Below, in pieces: positions 5,464 through 12,752 of a stretch of 16,328 bases of DNA; position 1 is the first letter of the stretch; the number at the start of each line of letters is the position of its first letter. Made by a program: the position numbers and the translations under genes. Below the pieces are notes generated by a model that searched no databases, was not told the DNA's origin, and saw nothing but the letters and a program-made list of their open reading frames with translations. The DNA comes from Patescibacteria group bacterium UBA661. GTDB taxonomy: Bacteria > Patescibacteriota > Minisyncoccia > Phycocordibacterales > UBA918. The DNA is taken from positions 1 to 16,328 of the forward strand of contig DBNX01000023.1 in the NCBI GenBank assembly GCA_002299465.1. The letters are read 5' to 3'.

Positions 5464-6870
5464 TTATTTAGACAAACCGCTACCTAGTAAAAACGACCAA
5501 ACCCGACTCTCCTCTCGTCCTTTGTCTGGCAAGACCATCATAAAGGTACGGGTAATCAAAATAGCGGAAAGCATTGACACAATAATACCAATACCGAACA
5601 CTAAGGCGAAGCCCTTAACTAAAGCCGTGCCGAACCAAAACAAAATAATGGCGGAAAGTAGACTGGTGAGATTACCATCACGAATTGCCCCCCACGCCCG
5701 GGAAAAGCCTTCGCGAGCGGCGGCACGCGATCTTTGTCCAGACCGAAAGCCTTCCTTGAATCTTTCAAAGACCAGCACGTTAGCGTCAACCGCCATACCA
5801 ATCGAGATGATAAAGCCTGCCAGACCCGCCGCTGTCAAAGTCACTGGTATGTACTGGAACAACGCCAGCATAATGACCACATAAGTAAGGAGAGCCAAGC
5901 TGGCAATTAGACCGGGTAGACGATACCAGAGAATCATAAAAAGCATAACAATTCCCAAACCAATCGCCCCGGCCTCCACGCCGCGCTTCAAAACATCTTG
6001 ACCAAGCGTGGCACCGACAGTCTGCGTACTTACCAGCTCAATCGGTAGTGGCAACGCCCCAAAACTTAAGTTTTGAGCTAATTCGCGTGCTTCTTCGGGA
6101 TTAAAACCGCCCGAGATGATGGCAGTGCCCCCAGTGATGGCTTCGTTAATCCGTGGTGCTGACAACATCTGTCCATCCAGAAAAATCGCTAATTGTTCTC
6201 CGACATTAGTGCGAGTAATTTCAGCAAACAATTCTCCACCTTCAGTATTGAACTGAATCGAAACCACTGGCTCTCTAGCCACCTGCCCGCCCTGTCCGCC
6301 CGAAAATTCCATCCGCGCCGTCTCTAAGTAACGTCCCGTTAAGCCCGTCTCAATGTACGGATTACCGATAGCAGCGTAAGCGGCAGCTAATAAATTTGGG
6401 TCGGTACCCGTAGCCGCCAAAAGCTCGTCTTGTTGCCTAATTTTTTCGGCGTCTAGTAACTTGAATTCCAGAAGCGGGGTACGTCCAATCTCCGCTATTG
6501 CCTCTTCCACATTAGTCACCCCCGGTAGCTCCACCACCAAGCGTTCACTTCTAACCTCATTGACGAAACTCCCCCGCTCAACATAAACACTGGGCTCAGA
6601 AACCCCAAAAATATTGATACGTCTTTCAATCACATCCCGCAAAGTTGCCATCAGTTCGGGTATCTCCTGCGGATCAATTCCTGTAATATCAGCTTCGTAG
6701 ACCAAGTGCGCGCCACCCGCCAAATCCAAGCCGAGCTTAAACGGATTAGCCGACTCCTCGTTGCGATAGTTCTGAAAAACAACAAATCCTAAGTAACCAA
6801 CCACCGCAACAATTAGCAAAGCCCGAAAAATTCTTAAAAAAATAGCCGAGCCAGTAGATTGAGTAGACAT
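5464..6870 (-). CDS. secD: Protein translocase subunit SecD
   Basis: 468 residues. An N-terminal helix leads to FKLGLDLAGGAHLVYEAD (the LGLDLxGG motif, near residue 43) and a periplasmic P1 region. Six membrane segments follow, with SIGMAVDANVLVFERFKEG (the AVDANVLIFER motif) and a C-terminal FGTALVKGFALVFGIGI helix. It is shorter than the 615-residue E. coli protein, mainly in the periplasmic part, which is usual for many other bacteria. The assignment as the SecYEG partner is secure from the motifs and the adjacent secF. An extended -10 (TGT TATAAA) lies 23 bases upstream and would start the secD-secF-kinase transcript. No Shine-Dalgarno is seen. Confidence 0.96.
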   Translation of the reverse strand: MSTQSTGSAIFLRIFRALLIVAVVGYLGFVVFQNYRNEESANPFKLGLDLAGGAHLVYEADITGIDPQEIPELMATLRDVIERRINIFGVSEPSVYVERGSFVNEVRSERLVVELPGVTNVEEAIAEIGRTPLLEFKLLDAEKIRQQDELLAATGTDPNLLAAAYAAIGNPYIETGLTGRYLETARMEFSGGQGGQVAREPVVSIQFNTEGGELFAEITRTNVGEQLAIFLDGQMLSAPRINEAITGGTAIISGGFNPEEARELAQNLSFGALPLPIELVSTQTVGATLGQDVLKRGVEAGAIGLGIVMLFMILWYRLPGLIASLALLTYVVIMLALFQYIPVTLTAAGLAGFIISIGMAVDANVLVFERFKEGFRSGQRSRAAAREGFSRAWGAIRDGNLTSLLSAIILFWFGTALVKGFALVFGIGIIVSMLSAILITRTFMMVLPDKGREESRVWSFLLGSGLSK

Positions 6871-6893
6871 AATTCTGAAAAATTAACCTAGTT

Positions 6894-6902
6894 TTTATAA
6901 CA
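6894..6902 (-). promoter_or_regulatory. Candidate extended -10 for secDF
   Basis: On the minus strand TGT then TATAAA (6894-6899), between folD and secD. The -35 position holds only a weak TAGAAA at 17-base spacing. The expected leader is about 17 bases. Confidence 0.4.
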
Positions 6903-6919
6903 TAAAAAGCAATGTTTTT

Positions 6920-7726
6920 CTATTGACGAAGTGCTAAATCAAGGAGATTGCGAAATAGCAACACCACGGTGAGTGGACCAATTCCGCCCGGCACTGGTGT
7001 GAAGAGAATTGACTTAGCAGCGACTTTGGGGTCAGCATCGCCAACCAATACCCCATCCGCTTCCGAAGTCCCAGCATCAAAGACCACTACTCCGGTTTTT
7101 ACCATATCTGCCTGCAAAATCTTTGGTTTACCAACCCCCAGAATGATGATGTCAGCTTCAGCTGTGGCTTGCTGGCGTAGTACTGAATCGGTTTCTCCTC
7201 TAATTATCGTTACCGAAGCACCGCGGGTCTTAGCGTAGACCGCACTCGGCGCCCCCACCAAACGCCCCGAACCAAACACCACAACCTTTTTTTGCTCCCA
7301 GCTGAGCTCAGACTGTTGCGAGATTAAATCAATCGCTCCCACCACTGGTGGCAAAACTTCCAGCGCCGCCCCCGTGTAACGAAAATTGTCAACATCATGG
7401 GAAGCTGGCATTGATGACAACACCAGCTCGGTGTCGATTTTTGCTGGTAACGGCAACTGCACTACTATCCCATTGGCTTGGGTTGTCATTTTTTGTACCG
7501 CCAACAAATAATCAGCGGTAGTAGCAGTCTCTGGTAGCACCTCCAGTATCACTTTCACTCCGAAAGCGGCGGCGCGTTGTTCTTTAAGTGCTAAATACGA
7601 ACGCGTGGCAGGATTTGGTGCGCCCGTTAAAATGGCGAGGGTCAGGGGGTTAGTACTAGCCAAAAACGCCGTTCGTAATTCACCCTCCATCGCTACCGCT
7701 AGTTTTTTCCCGTCGATTATTGCCAT
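6920..7726 (-). CDS. folD: FolD: methylenetetrahydrofolate dehydrogenase/cyclohydrolase, divergent
   Basis: 268 residues, slightly short for the family (about 280-290). It interconverts 5,10-methylene-, methenyl- and 10-formyl-tetrahydrofolate with NADP. Visible features: the catalytic Tyr44/Lys48 pair in RSYLALKEQ, GIVVQLPLPAKID near 86-98, the cofactor loop FGSGRLVGAP, and the C-terminal TPVPGGIGPLT. Several normally conserved blocks are altered. The DGFH box reads DVDNFRY, the C-T-P segment before the second domain reads LPPVVG, and the VDVGI box reads FDAGTSE. The retained Lys48 and Asp113 suggest it is still active, but the changes lie at the folate and cofactor sites. The gene starts eight bases after the epimerase stop, with no Shine-Dalgarno. 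Confidence 0.9.
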   Translation of the reverse strand: MAIIDGKKLAVAMEGELRTAFLASTNPLTLAILTGAPNPATRSYLALKEQRAAAFGVKVILEVLPETATTADYLLAVQKMTTQANGIVVQLPLPAKIDTELVLSSMPASHDVDNFRYTGAALEVLPPVVGAIDLISQQSELSWEQKKVVVFGSGRLVGAPSAVYAKTRGASVTIIRGETDSVLRQQATAEADIIILGVGKPKILQADMVKTGVVVFDAGTSEADGVLVGDADPKVAAKSILFTPVPGGIGPLTVVLLFRNLLDLALRQ

Positions 7727-7734
7727 AAATAAAA

Positions 7735-8835
7735 CTAAACCTCCGGCTTCGTCAGTGGGGCCGGATCTCTGTCTTCTGGCGGTAGGGCGGCCTGATATTC
7801 GCCGTCAGTGTAAGTAATCGCTGTTATAGACTCATAACGACAACGATACTCACGCGCTAATTTTTCTCCACTCATCAGAATTGGGTAAGCATAAAAACGC
7901 CAACTCCCCGGGCTGGTTGAAATTTTTCCTTTAGTTAAATGCCAAAAAATCCAAAAAATACACTTGACCAAATACGGGTGGATGACCAGCCGATGTTTAT
8001 CAACCGCTCGTGCCATATCTCTTCCGTAAACGGGTTTACCGGTTGGTGTGCCATTGAAAACTTCATAGGACCAAGTCACCGCCCCAAAACACAAGTGCTC
8101 CATAATCCCCACCACGTCATCTTCGTGAATAAATTGCCGTACCCACAACGGAGTAACCGGTACGACCTTAGTGAGTAACTTTACAACTTTATACCAAGGA
8201 GAATTATCGAGATTACCCCGTAAAGCGGACTGCAAACCAAACCGACTACGTAAATAACGTCCGCGCGGACCAGTGATAGCCGCTGGTCTAAAGACGGTAA
8301 TTTGTGGTGCGGGCAAGTCGGCAGCTAGGGTTTTGTTGTATTGCTCAAGTAATAATTCCTCGACTACTTTTTTTTCTTTAGCATAAATATAAGAATCATC
8401 ACGCCCCGGCTCATCTTCAGTAAAATAGTGGGTCAGTGAGTTATCTTGACGAGCGCCATAAACAGCCGCGGTGGAAAAATGAATTAATTTTTTGATGGTT
8501 GGTTCACAAAAAGCAAAATTAAACAACGCGCGTGAGCCCTCTACATTCAACAGCCAACCCTTAGCCGGCTGTCCGTAATAAGGCCTAATCTCCCAAGCGG
8601 CATGAATTATCGTGTCTGGGTTGTGTTGGCGCACCACCCCCTCCCAGCCAACCTCAGCTAGATTGTGCTCCACATAGACTAACTTTGGTAACTGTCGCAA
8701 AAAATCAGTTTGTGGCGACTTATCTAAAGCAATTACCAGCTCCACTTCCGCCCGCTTCACTAAGCGTGCACACAACATCTCCCCCACGTACCCCGCCGCG
8801 CCGGTCACCAAAATTACTCGTGTCGTTTTATTCAT
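7735..8835 (-). CDS. NAD-dependent epimerase/dehydratase (extended SDR)
   Basis: 366 residues. The N-terminus has the Rossmann glycine motif TGAAGYVG near residue 11. The catalytic triad region of extended short-chain dehydrogenases follows: HFSTAAVYG (Ser/Thr) and YIYAKEKK (Tyr-x3-Lys). HAAWEIRPYYGQP and RPAAITGPRGRYLRSRFG fit nucleotide-sugar-binding segments. Substrate cannot be told from sequence. Context with a polyprenyl-phosphate sugar transferase directly upstream suggests nucleotide-sugar modification for a surface glycan. It begins 27 bases after the transferase stop and has a perfect TATAAT 16 bases before the ATG, so it may have its own promoter as well as readthrough. No Shine-Dalgarno is seen. 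Confidence 0.85.
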   Translation of the reverse strand: MNKTTRVILVTGAAGYVGEMLCARLVKRAEVELVIALDKSPQTDFLRQLPKLVYVEHNLAEVGWEGVVRQHNPDTIIHAAWEIRPYYGQPAKGWLLNVEGSRALFNFAFCEPTIKKLIHFSTAAVYGARQDNSLTHYFTEDEPGRDDSYIYAKEKKVVEELLLEQYNKTLAADLPAPQITVFRPAAITGPRGRYLRSRFGLQSALRGNLDNSPWYKVVKLLTKVVPVTPLWVRQFIHEDDVVGIMEHLCFGAVTWSYEVFNGTPTGKPVYGRDMARAVDKHRLVIHPYLVKCIFWIFWHLTKGKISTSPGSWRFYAYPILMSGEKLAREYRCRYESITAITYTDGEYQAALPPEDRDPAPLTKPEV

Positions 8836-8851
8836 ATGTAATCTTATCCAT

Positions 8852-8857
8852 ATTATA
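8852..8857 (-). promoter_or_regulatory. Perfect -10 box before the epimerase
   Basis: TATAAT on the minus strand, in the 27-base gap and 16 bases before the ATG. The -35 position overlaps the end of the sugar transferase gene and is not a good match. Confidence 0.4.
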
Positions 8858-8862
8858 CTCAG

Positions 8863-10254
8863 TTACCGTGGCAACCGAATAGTTATACCAAAACGTGACA
8901 ACAGTGTCTTTAGAGTCCGCAGTGCCACCGCTACATCAAGTAAAATCGATCGATTTTTTATGTAATACAAATCGTAAGAAAGACGAAGTTTGGTGTCAGC
9001 AATTGATTGCGGGCTGATGTTGGAACCAGAGTAATGTTGTTGCGTCTGCGCCCAGCCAGTTACTCCAGGCTTTACAAAATTGCGAATATTGTAGTAAGGA
9101 ATCTCCAACGCACAACGTTCCCACAAACCTTTAATATCATTACGCGGACCAATGAGTGACATATCACCTTTGATAATGGACCACACCTGCGGTATTTCAT
9201 CAATACTCAATTTCCGCAGAACTGCACCCACTTTGGTAATGGTGTTGCCTTGCTTGACATCTTCTACCGCCCACGTGGCGCTGGCACTACGATTCTCAGT
9301 CATCGTGCGGAGTTTGTAGATTCTAATGGGTCGATTAAATTGCCCGATGCGATCTTGGGCGATAAACAATTCTCCCGGACCTTCCATACGCATCGCCACA
9401 TAAATAAACGGCAACATTAATAAAAACAGCCCGCTCAACACGAGCGAACCGACAATATCAATACCCCGTTTCGTCACCTCATAAATAAAGTTACGACTCT
9501 GCGATACATTGGTAATAAACCAATCATAACGCAAACTAGAAAGTGGAATGCGGTCAAACGTATTTTCATAGAGTCGGTAAAAGTCTAAGAACGTGATCTT
9601 GAAGTCGAGAAATGACAAATTAAAAATCTTCGGTAAAATACCAGCCAGGTAAGTATCGTTAGGATTGGCAACGATAATTTCAATTCTTTCCCGCTCGATT
9701 AAATCTAAAAGTTTCTGCTCAAAATTAGGTGTCTTCTCCGCTGTTTCTTTATCAATCAAGCGTACGAACGAGTAGTTATAACGATTGTTGTTGTTTATTT
9801 CATCCACCAACTCAATGGCTTCTGGTCCATCCGCGAGGAGAATAGCGCGGTGTCGCACCTTAGGGGCGATGTAAGGATAAGCATACATTCGCCACCAGGT
9901 AAAAATCACCACTGACAAAACTAAGTAAATTACCAAATTGGTCTTTGGAGCAATCCCAAAGGGAATGATGAGGAACAACAGGGTTGCGATGATGCCGTTC
10001 ACAACAATAGTGTTCAAGATACGCGTAAAGAGTAGTGCTTTCAAAAACAGCGTCTGTTTATCATACAAACCAGCAATGTAGAAAATAAAAATCCAGACGG
10101 CTGACAAGACTAGGAATGGGAAAAAGTGAATACTAAACAACTCCAAACTCGGCCACTCCAAATAGCGCACTAAAAGAGTTAACCAGAGCGCTACAAAAAA
10201 TAGGGCGATGTCGCCAATAATGAGGATGGTCAATTCGCGCGTCCGTTCACCCAT
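8863..10254 (-). CDS. Polyprenyl-phosphate sugar-1-phosphate transferase (WbaP/bacterial sugar transferase family)
   Basis: 463 residues. It moves a sugar phosphate from a nucleotide sugar to undecaprenyl phosphate, the first membrane step of surface polysaccharide synthesis. The N-terminal half has about four or five helices, then a CoA-binding-like domain (HRAILLADGPEAIELVDEI, ERERIEIIVANPN). The C-terminal catalytic domain is clear: KRGIDIVGSLVL with its re-entrant helix, IAQDRIGQFNRPIRIYKLRTM, LRKLSIDEIPQVWSIIKGDMSLIGPRND, and VKPGVTGWAQ. The start at 10254 (MGERTREL) is preferred. The longer reading to 10323 adds 23 polar residues and spans the predicted promoter. It heads the long minus-strand run. 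Confidence 0.9.
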   Translation of the reverse strand: MGERTRELTILIIGDIALFFVALWLTLLVRYLEWPSLELFSIHFFPFLVLSAVWIFIFYIAGLYDKQTLFLKALLFTRILNTIVVNGIIATLLFLIIPFGIAPKTNLVIYLVLSVVIFTWWRMYAYPYIAPKVRHRAILLADGPEAIELVDEINNNNRYNYSFVRLIDKETAEKTPNFEQKLLDLIERERIEIIVANPNDTYLAGILPKIFNLSFLDFKITFLDFYRLYENTFDRIPLSSLRYDWFITNVSQSRNFIYEVTKRGIDIVGSLVLSGLFLLMLPFIYVAMRMEGPGELFIAQDRIGQFNRPIRIYKLRTMTENRSASATWAVEDVKQGNTITKVGAVLRKLSIDEIPQVWSIIKGDMSLIGPRNDIKGLWERCALEIPYYNIRNFVKPGVTGWAQTQQHYSGSNISPQSIADTKLRLSYDLYYIKNRSILLDVAVALRTLKTLLSRFGITIRLPR

Positions 10255-10267
10255 ACCGTGTCTCTGT

Positions 10268-10295
10268 ATCGTACAGAAGCTACTAAAAAGCGCAA
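10268..10295 (-). promoter_or_regulatory. Candidate promoter for the sugar transferase
   Basis: On the minus strand, TTGCGC (10290-10295), a 16-base spacer, then TACGAT (10268-10273), 13 bases before the ATG at 10254. The same TTGCGC and the same 13-base distance are seen before rodA. Confidence 0.4.
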
Positions 10296-10352
10296 GTCTG
10301 GCACACTGTTTTGTTTTCAGCACAGAAACTTAGCTTTTTGGTTTTTTGCAAA

Positions 10353-10393
10353 TAACAGCAGTCGGCAATTCTAGTGAAAAGATGCTGCTGTTA
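10353..10393 (-). terminator. Inverted repeat after the hydrolase-like gene
   Basis: TAACAGCAG (10353-10361) pairs with CTGCTGTTA (10385-10393), a 9-bp stem with a 23-base loop. It lies six bases past the stop at 10399. On the minus strand it is followed by TTTGC only, so termination is possible but not strong. Confidence 0.4.
10377..10392 (+). repeat. Direct repeat copy 1 bracketing the DUF397/hydrolase pair
   Basis: AAAAGATGCTGCTGTT, matching 15 of 16 bases at 11371-11386. One copy lies downstream and one upstream of the two-gene unit. Confidence 0.4.
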
Positions 10394-10398
10394 CATCT

Positions 10399-10986
10399 TT
10401 ATAATAAGGAACGAAAGAACTTTTTAGCTTCCCCCAAAAGCTCTGTCTGTTCGGCTGTTGAATAGTTATGATTGAAAGGAATCCGCACTGCATCATCCCA
10501 ACACGAACCATCATCATCTACTCCAACATAGACTTTCAGTGGTATTTTATCAAACGGTAGCACACTTTCTGTGACAAGAGCATCAAGTTCCTGAGAGAAG
10601 CCAAGGCTGATACTTACTCCATCTGACATTATCACAGTGTTTCCATCTTTACCCCGTAGCAAAGTTTCAGTTACTGCTTGAGAGTAAAATCTAGAAGGTG
10701 ACCAAAACACGCCACCCTTAACACTTTTTCCAAAATTTCCACGCAAAATTAACTCTGAACCAGAGCTGTGGCTAATCAAAAAAATACCGTCATATCGTTT
10801 GGTAAGATCTTCAATTTCAGCCAAAACCAACGCCTGGAGGGTGGTTAGTGACCGTTTATCCATATCCATTGTATCTAGACTGCTTATAAAAATATCAAAA
10901 TCATCATCACTCTGAGATAGTAAGTGTTTAAAATTCTTTTTGCTCCGGGCAAGAATACCGGGAATAATATAGATACTGTATTTCAT
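10399..10986 (-). CDS. Alpha/beta-hydrolase-like protein, substrate unknown
   Basis: 195 residues from the ATG at 10986. The protein opens with a strand and loop YSIYIIPGI. It then has GIFLISHSSGSELI near residues 67-80, which looks like a nucleophile elbow (S-H-S-S-G, Ser74 candidate). It ends with a strand VYVGVDDDGSCWDD and FNHNYSTAEQ, where the His could complete a triad. This fits a small alpha/beta hydrolase, but the elbow is S-x-S-x-G rather than G-x-S-x-G, so activity is uncertain. A longer reading from TTG at 11031 overlaps the DUF397 stop but would translate straight through a 9-bp hairpin. I prefer the ATG because it starts at the first strand of the fold. No Shine-Dalgarno is free of the hairpin. 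Confidence 0.65.
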   Translation of the reverse strand: MKYSIYIIPGILARSKKNFKHLLSQSDDDFDIFISSLDTMDMDKRSLTTLQALVLAEIEDLTKRYDGIFLISHSSGSELILRGNFGKSVKGGVFWSPSRFYSQAVTETLLRGKDGNTVIMSDGVSISLGFSQELDALVTESVLPFDKIPLKVYVGVDDDGSCWDDAVRIPFNHNYSTAEQTELLGEAKKFFRSLL

Positions 10987-11016
10987 AAGAAAGAGGAGGG
11001 TTTTAAGACCCTCCTC
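10987..11016 (-). terminator. Terminator-like hairpin between DUF397 gene and hydrolase gene
   Basis: GAGGAGGGT (10993-11001) pairs perfectly with ACCCTCCTC (11008-11016), a 9-bp stem with a 6-base loop. On the minus strand it is followed by TTTCTT and then directly by the ATG of the hydrolase gene. It could reduce or control transcription into that gene. The GGAGG in the stem is also Shine-Dalgarno-like. Confidence 0.55.
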
Positions 11017-11027
11017 CGAAATCTTTT

Positions 11028-11336
11028 TCAACCAAAAACACCTGCCTTAACACCACTGACGAAGGTTTCCCATTCCTCAGCACTGAACAACACCGTCTCC
11101 TTATCAGGATCGTTGGTGTTGCGAACCGCTACGATGCCGTTTTTCCTTGCCACCCCAACGCAAATCTTGACCTGACCCCAATTCCCACTCTTTGGATCAG
11201 GATCGGCAGAGTCCAGCGTACCAGCTGGTAGATCGTGCATTGAAATAAAATCGGCATCTTCGATTGCCTTGAACTTTTTCTTCAGGCAATTCTTAAATGC
11301 ACGTGGCGAGCTGGTATCAAACTCAGTTTTGCTCAT
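11028..11336 (-). CDS. DUF397-domain protein
   Basis: 102 residues. The C-terminal two thirds match DUF397: KICVGVARKNGIVAVRNTNDPD (the usual C-VEVA...VAVRDSKDP core), VLFSAEEWETFVSGVKAGVFG (the usual F-T-x-x-EWxAFLxGVKxGEF ending). DUF397 proteins are small, chiefly known from Actinobacteria, where they sit beside helix-turn-helix regulators and are thought to act as partner or antitoxin-like proteins. No helix-turn-helix gene is next to this one. The N-terminal 40 residues (SPRAFKNCLKKKFKAIEDADF) replace the usual short N-terminus and are Lys-rich. The start at 11336 has AGGAG eight bases upstream, much better than the longer reading to 11408. The stop is TGA. Confidence 0.8.
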   Translation of the reverse strand: MSKTEFDTSSPRAFKNCLKKKFKAIEDADFISMHDLPAGTLDSADPDPKSGNWGQVKICVGVARKNGIVAVRNTNDPDKETVLFSAEEWETFVSGVKAGVFG

Positions 11337-11369
11337 AGTAATTTCTCCTATTTCACACAAAAGTAAAGG

Positions 11370-11400
11370 AAAAAGATGTTGCTGTTTTAATGCCAACATC
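11370..11400 (-). promoter_or_regulatory. Attenuator-like hairpin at the 5' end of the DUF397 transcript
   Basis: GATGTTG (11375-11381) pairs with CAACATC (11394-11400), followed on the minus strand by five T residues. The predicted transcription start lies right at its outer end, so it could be a 5' stabilising stem-loop or an attenuator. The stem is only 7 bp. Confidence 0.4.
11371..11386 (+). repeat. Direct repeat copy 2 bracketing the DUF397/hydrolase pair
   Basis: AAAAGATGTTGCTGTT, one base different from 10377-10392. It overlaps the leader hairpin. Confidence 0.4.
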
Positions 11401-11407
11401 ATCCACA

Positions 11408-11436
11408 ATTATAACGATATTTATTAATTGTGCCAG
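11408..11436 (-). promoter_or_regulatory. Promoter of the DUF397 gene
   Basis: On the minus strand, CTGGCA (11431-11436), a 17-base spacer, then a perfect TATAAT (11408-11413). The leader would be about 65 bases. This is the best-matching promoter in the window. Confidence 0.6.
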
Positions 11437-11552
11437 ACTAGATCGTTAAGCACTAATCTGGTGTCGGAGTAGACTCTAGCATCAACTAAATGCCCATACC
11501 GCTGCAAGCGAGAGATTGATCGTGTAATAACACCCAAAACTTACTCGGCTGG

Positions 11553-11581
11553 TTTTGGCTGACTCTTTCCAGTACTATAGT
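11553..11581 (+). promoter_or_regulatory. Candidate promoter of the GT4 gene
   Basis: TATAGT at 11576-11581 with TTTTGG (11553-11558) at 17 bases or TTGGCT (11555-11560) at 15 bases upstream. The leader would be about 20 bases. The rest of the 11437-11552 gap shows only an imperfect 9-bp hairpin near 11433-11461. Confidence 0.35.
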
Positions 11582-11609
11582 CTGTAAGCACTGAGCAAAA
11601 TCACTACTT

Positions 11610-12752
11610 ATGCAAAAGCCCCAAAAAATACTTTATGTGATAACTAAGTCAAACTTTGGCGGTGCCCAAAGATATGTTTATGAATTAGCCACCACCCTAC
11701 ACGAAGCCGGCTACCCGGTGGCAGTGGCCGCTGGGGGTGAGGGTGAGTTAATCACCCGCCTCCGCACGGTGCCGGGGATGGCCGTTTTTTCTATCGCTGG
11801 TGCGCAACGAGATATTAAACTCCGTCAAGAACTAGTCGCGTTGTTTTCTCTCTACAAAATCATAAAAAACTTCCAGCCCGACGTTGTACATTTAAATAGT
11901 AGTAAAGTTGGTGTTCTGGGTTCTCTTGTCGCTCGCCTTCTGGGAGTTAAGCGAATTGTATTTACCGCTCATGGTTGGCCTTTTCGGGAACCGCGTCAAC
12001 CTTGGTGGCGTTTAATGGCTTGGCTGGGTTCTTATCTAACCGCCCTTCTCGTACATCGTGTAATCACTGTTAGCCAGCACGATAAAAATGTCCAGCGGAT
12101 GCCTTTCGTAGCTAAAAAAACCACCCCTATTTATCCGGCCCTCTATCCCTTTTCACCCCTGCCTCGGGACGAAGCGCGTCTCGCCCTCTATTCGGAAACA
12201 GTCTGTTCCGAACATGCTCCCCACATCTGGCTCGGTACTGTTGGTGAATTAAATCAAAACAAAAACCACAGCACCCTCATTGATGCGGTAGCCAACTTTA
12301 ACAGCGAAAACAACGCCAAACTTTTCCTAACCATTATCGGTGAAGGCGAACTAAAACACACTTTGGCTGAACAAATCGAGCTCCGCGGGGCGAGTAATTT
12401 TATTACCCTCTTTGGTTCTCTGCCTGAAGCCCGACGCTACTTAAAAGCTTTTGATATATTTGTTCTCCCCTCACACAAAGAAGGGCTACCTTACGCCTTA
12501 CTAGAAGCTGGCTACGCGGGATTGCCTTGTGTCGCCAGTCAGGTCGGCGGAATTCCCGAAGTAATCAGCGCTGGCGTTAGTGGTTTTCTAATAAATCCCA
12601 AGAGCCCACAAGCGATTGAAAAATCCCTAGCGGTTTTAATCAACGAACCCGACCTCCGTATCGCGATGGCAAATCGGCTCTCCGAAAAAATTATCTCTCA
12701 TTTTAATCCGACTACTGCTACCGCAAAAATTATTGCCTGTTATCGTGATTAA
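11610..12752 (+). CDS. Glycosyltransferase family 4 (GT-B fold)
   Basis: 380 residues. The N-terminal domain opens ILYVITKSNFGGAQRYVYELA, the GG-x-R/Q loop typical of GT4 enzymes near residues 17-21. It also has VVHLNSSKVGVLGSL and FTAHGWPF. The C-terminal domain has GTVGELNQNKNHSTLI, GEGELKHTL, LFGSL, and the donor-binding EGLPYALLE motif (Glu291 and Glu299, the E-x7-E pattern), followed by GLPCVASQVGGIPEVI. It transfers a sugar from a nucleotide donor, probably to a lipid-linked surface glycan acceptor. Acceptor and donor are unknown. It is a single gene on the plus strand whose TAA overlaps the stop of convergent rodA. No Shine-Dalgarno is seen. Confidence 0.92.
   Translation: MQKPQKILYVITKSNFGGAQRYVYELATTLHEAGYPVAVAAGGEGELITRLRTVPGMAVFSIAGAQRDIKLRQELVALFSLYKIIKNFQPDVVHLNSSKVGVLGSLVARLLGVKRIVFTAHGWPFREPRQPWWRLMAWLGSYLTALLVHRVITVSQHDKNVQRMPFVAKKTTPIYPALYPFSPLPRDEARLALYSETVCSEHAPHIWLGTVGELNQNKNHSTLIDAVANFNSENNAKLFLTIIGEGELKHTLAEQIELRGASNFITLFGSLPEARRYLKAFDIFVLPSHKEGLPYALLEAGYAGLPCVASQVGGIPEVISAGVSGFLINPKSPQAIEKSLAVLINEPDLRIAMANRLSEKIISHFNPTTATAKIIACYRD

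Noticed and set aside
10987..11031. TTG at 11031 as the main start of the hydrolase gene
   Set aside because: It reads through a 9-bp hairpin and adds 15 residues before the first strand of the fold. It is kept only as an alternative.
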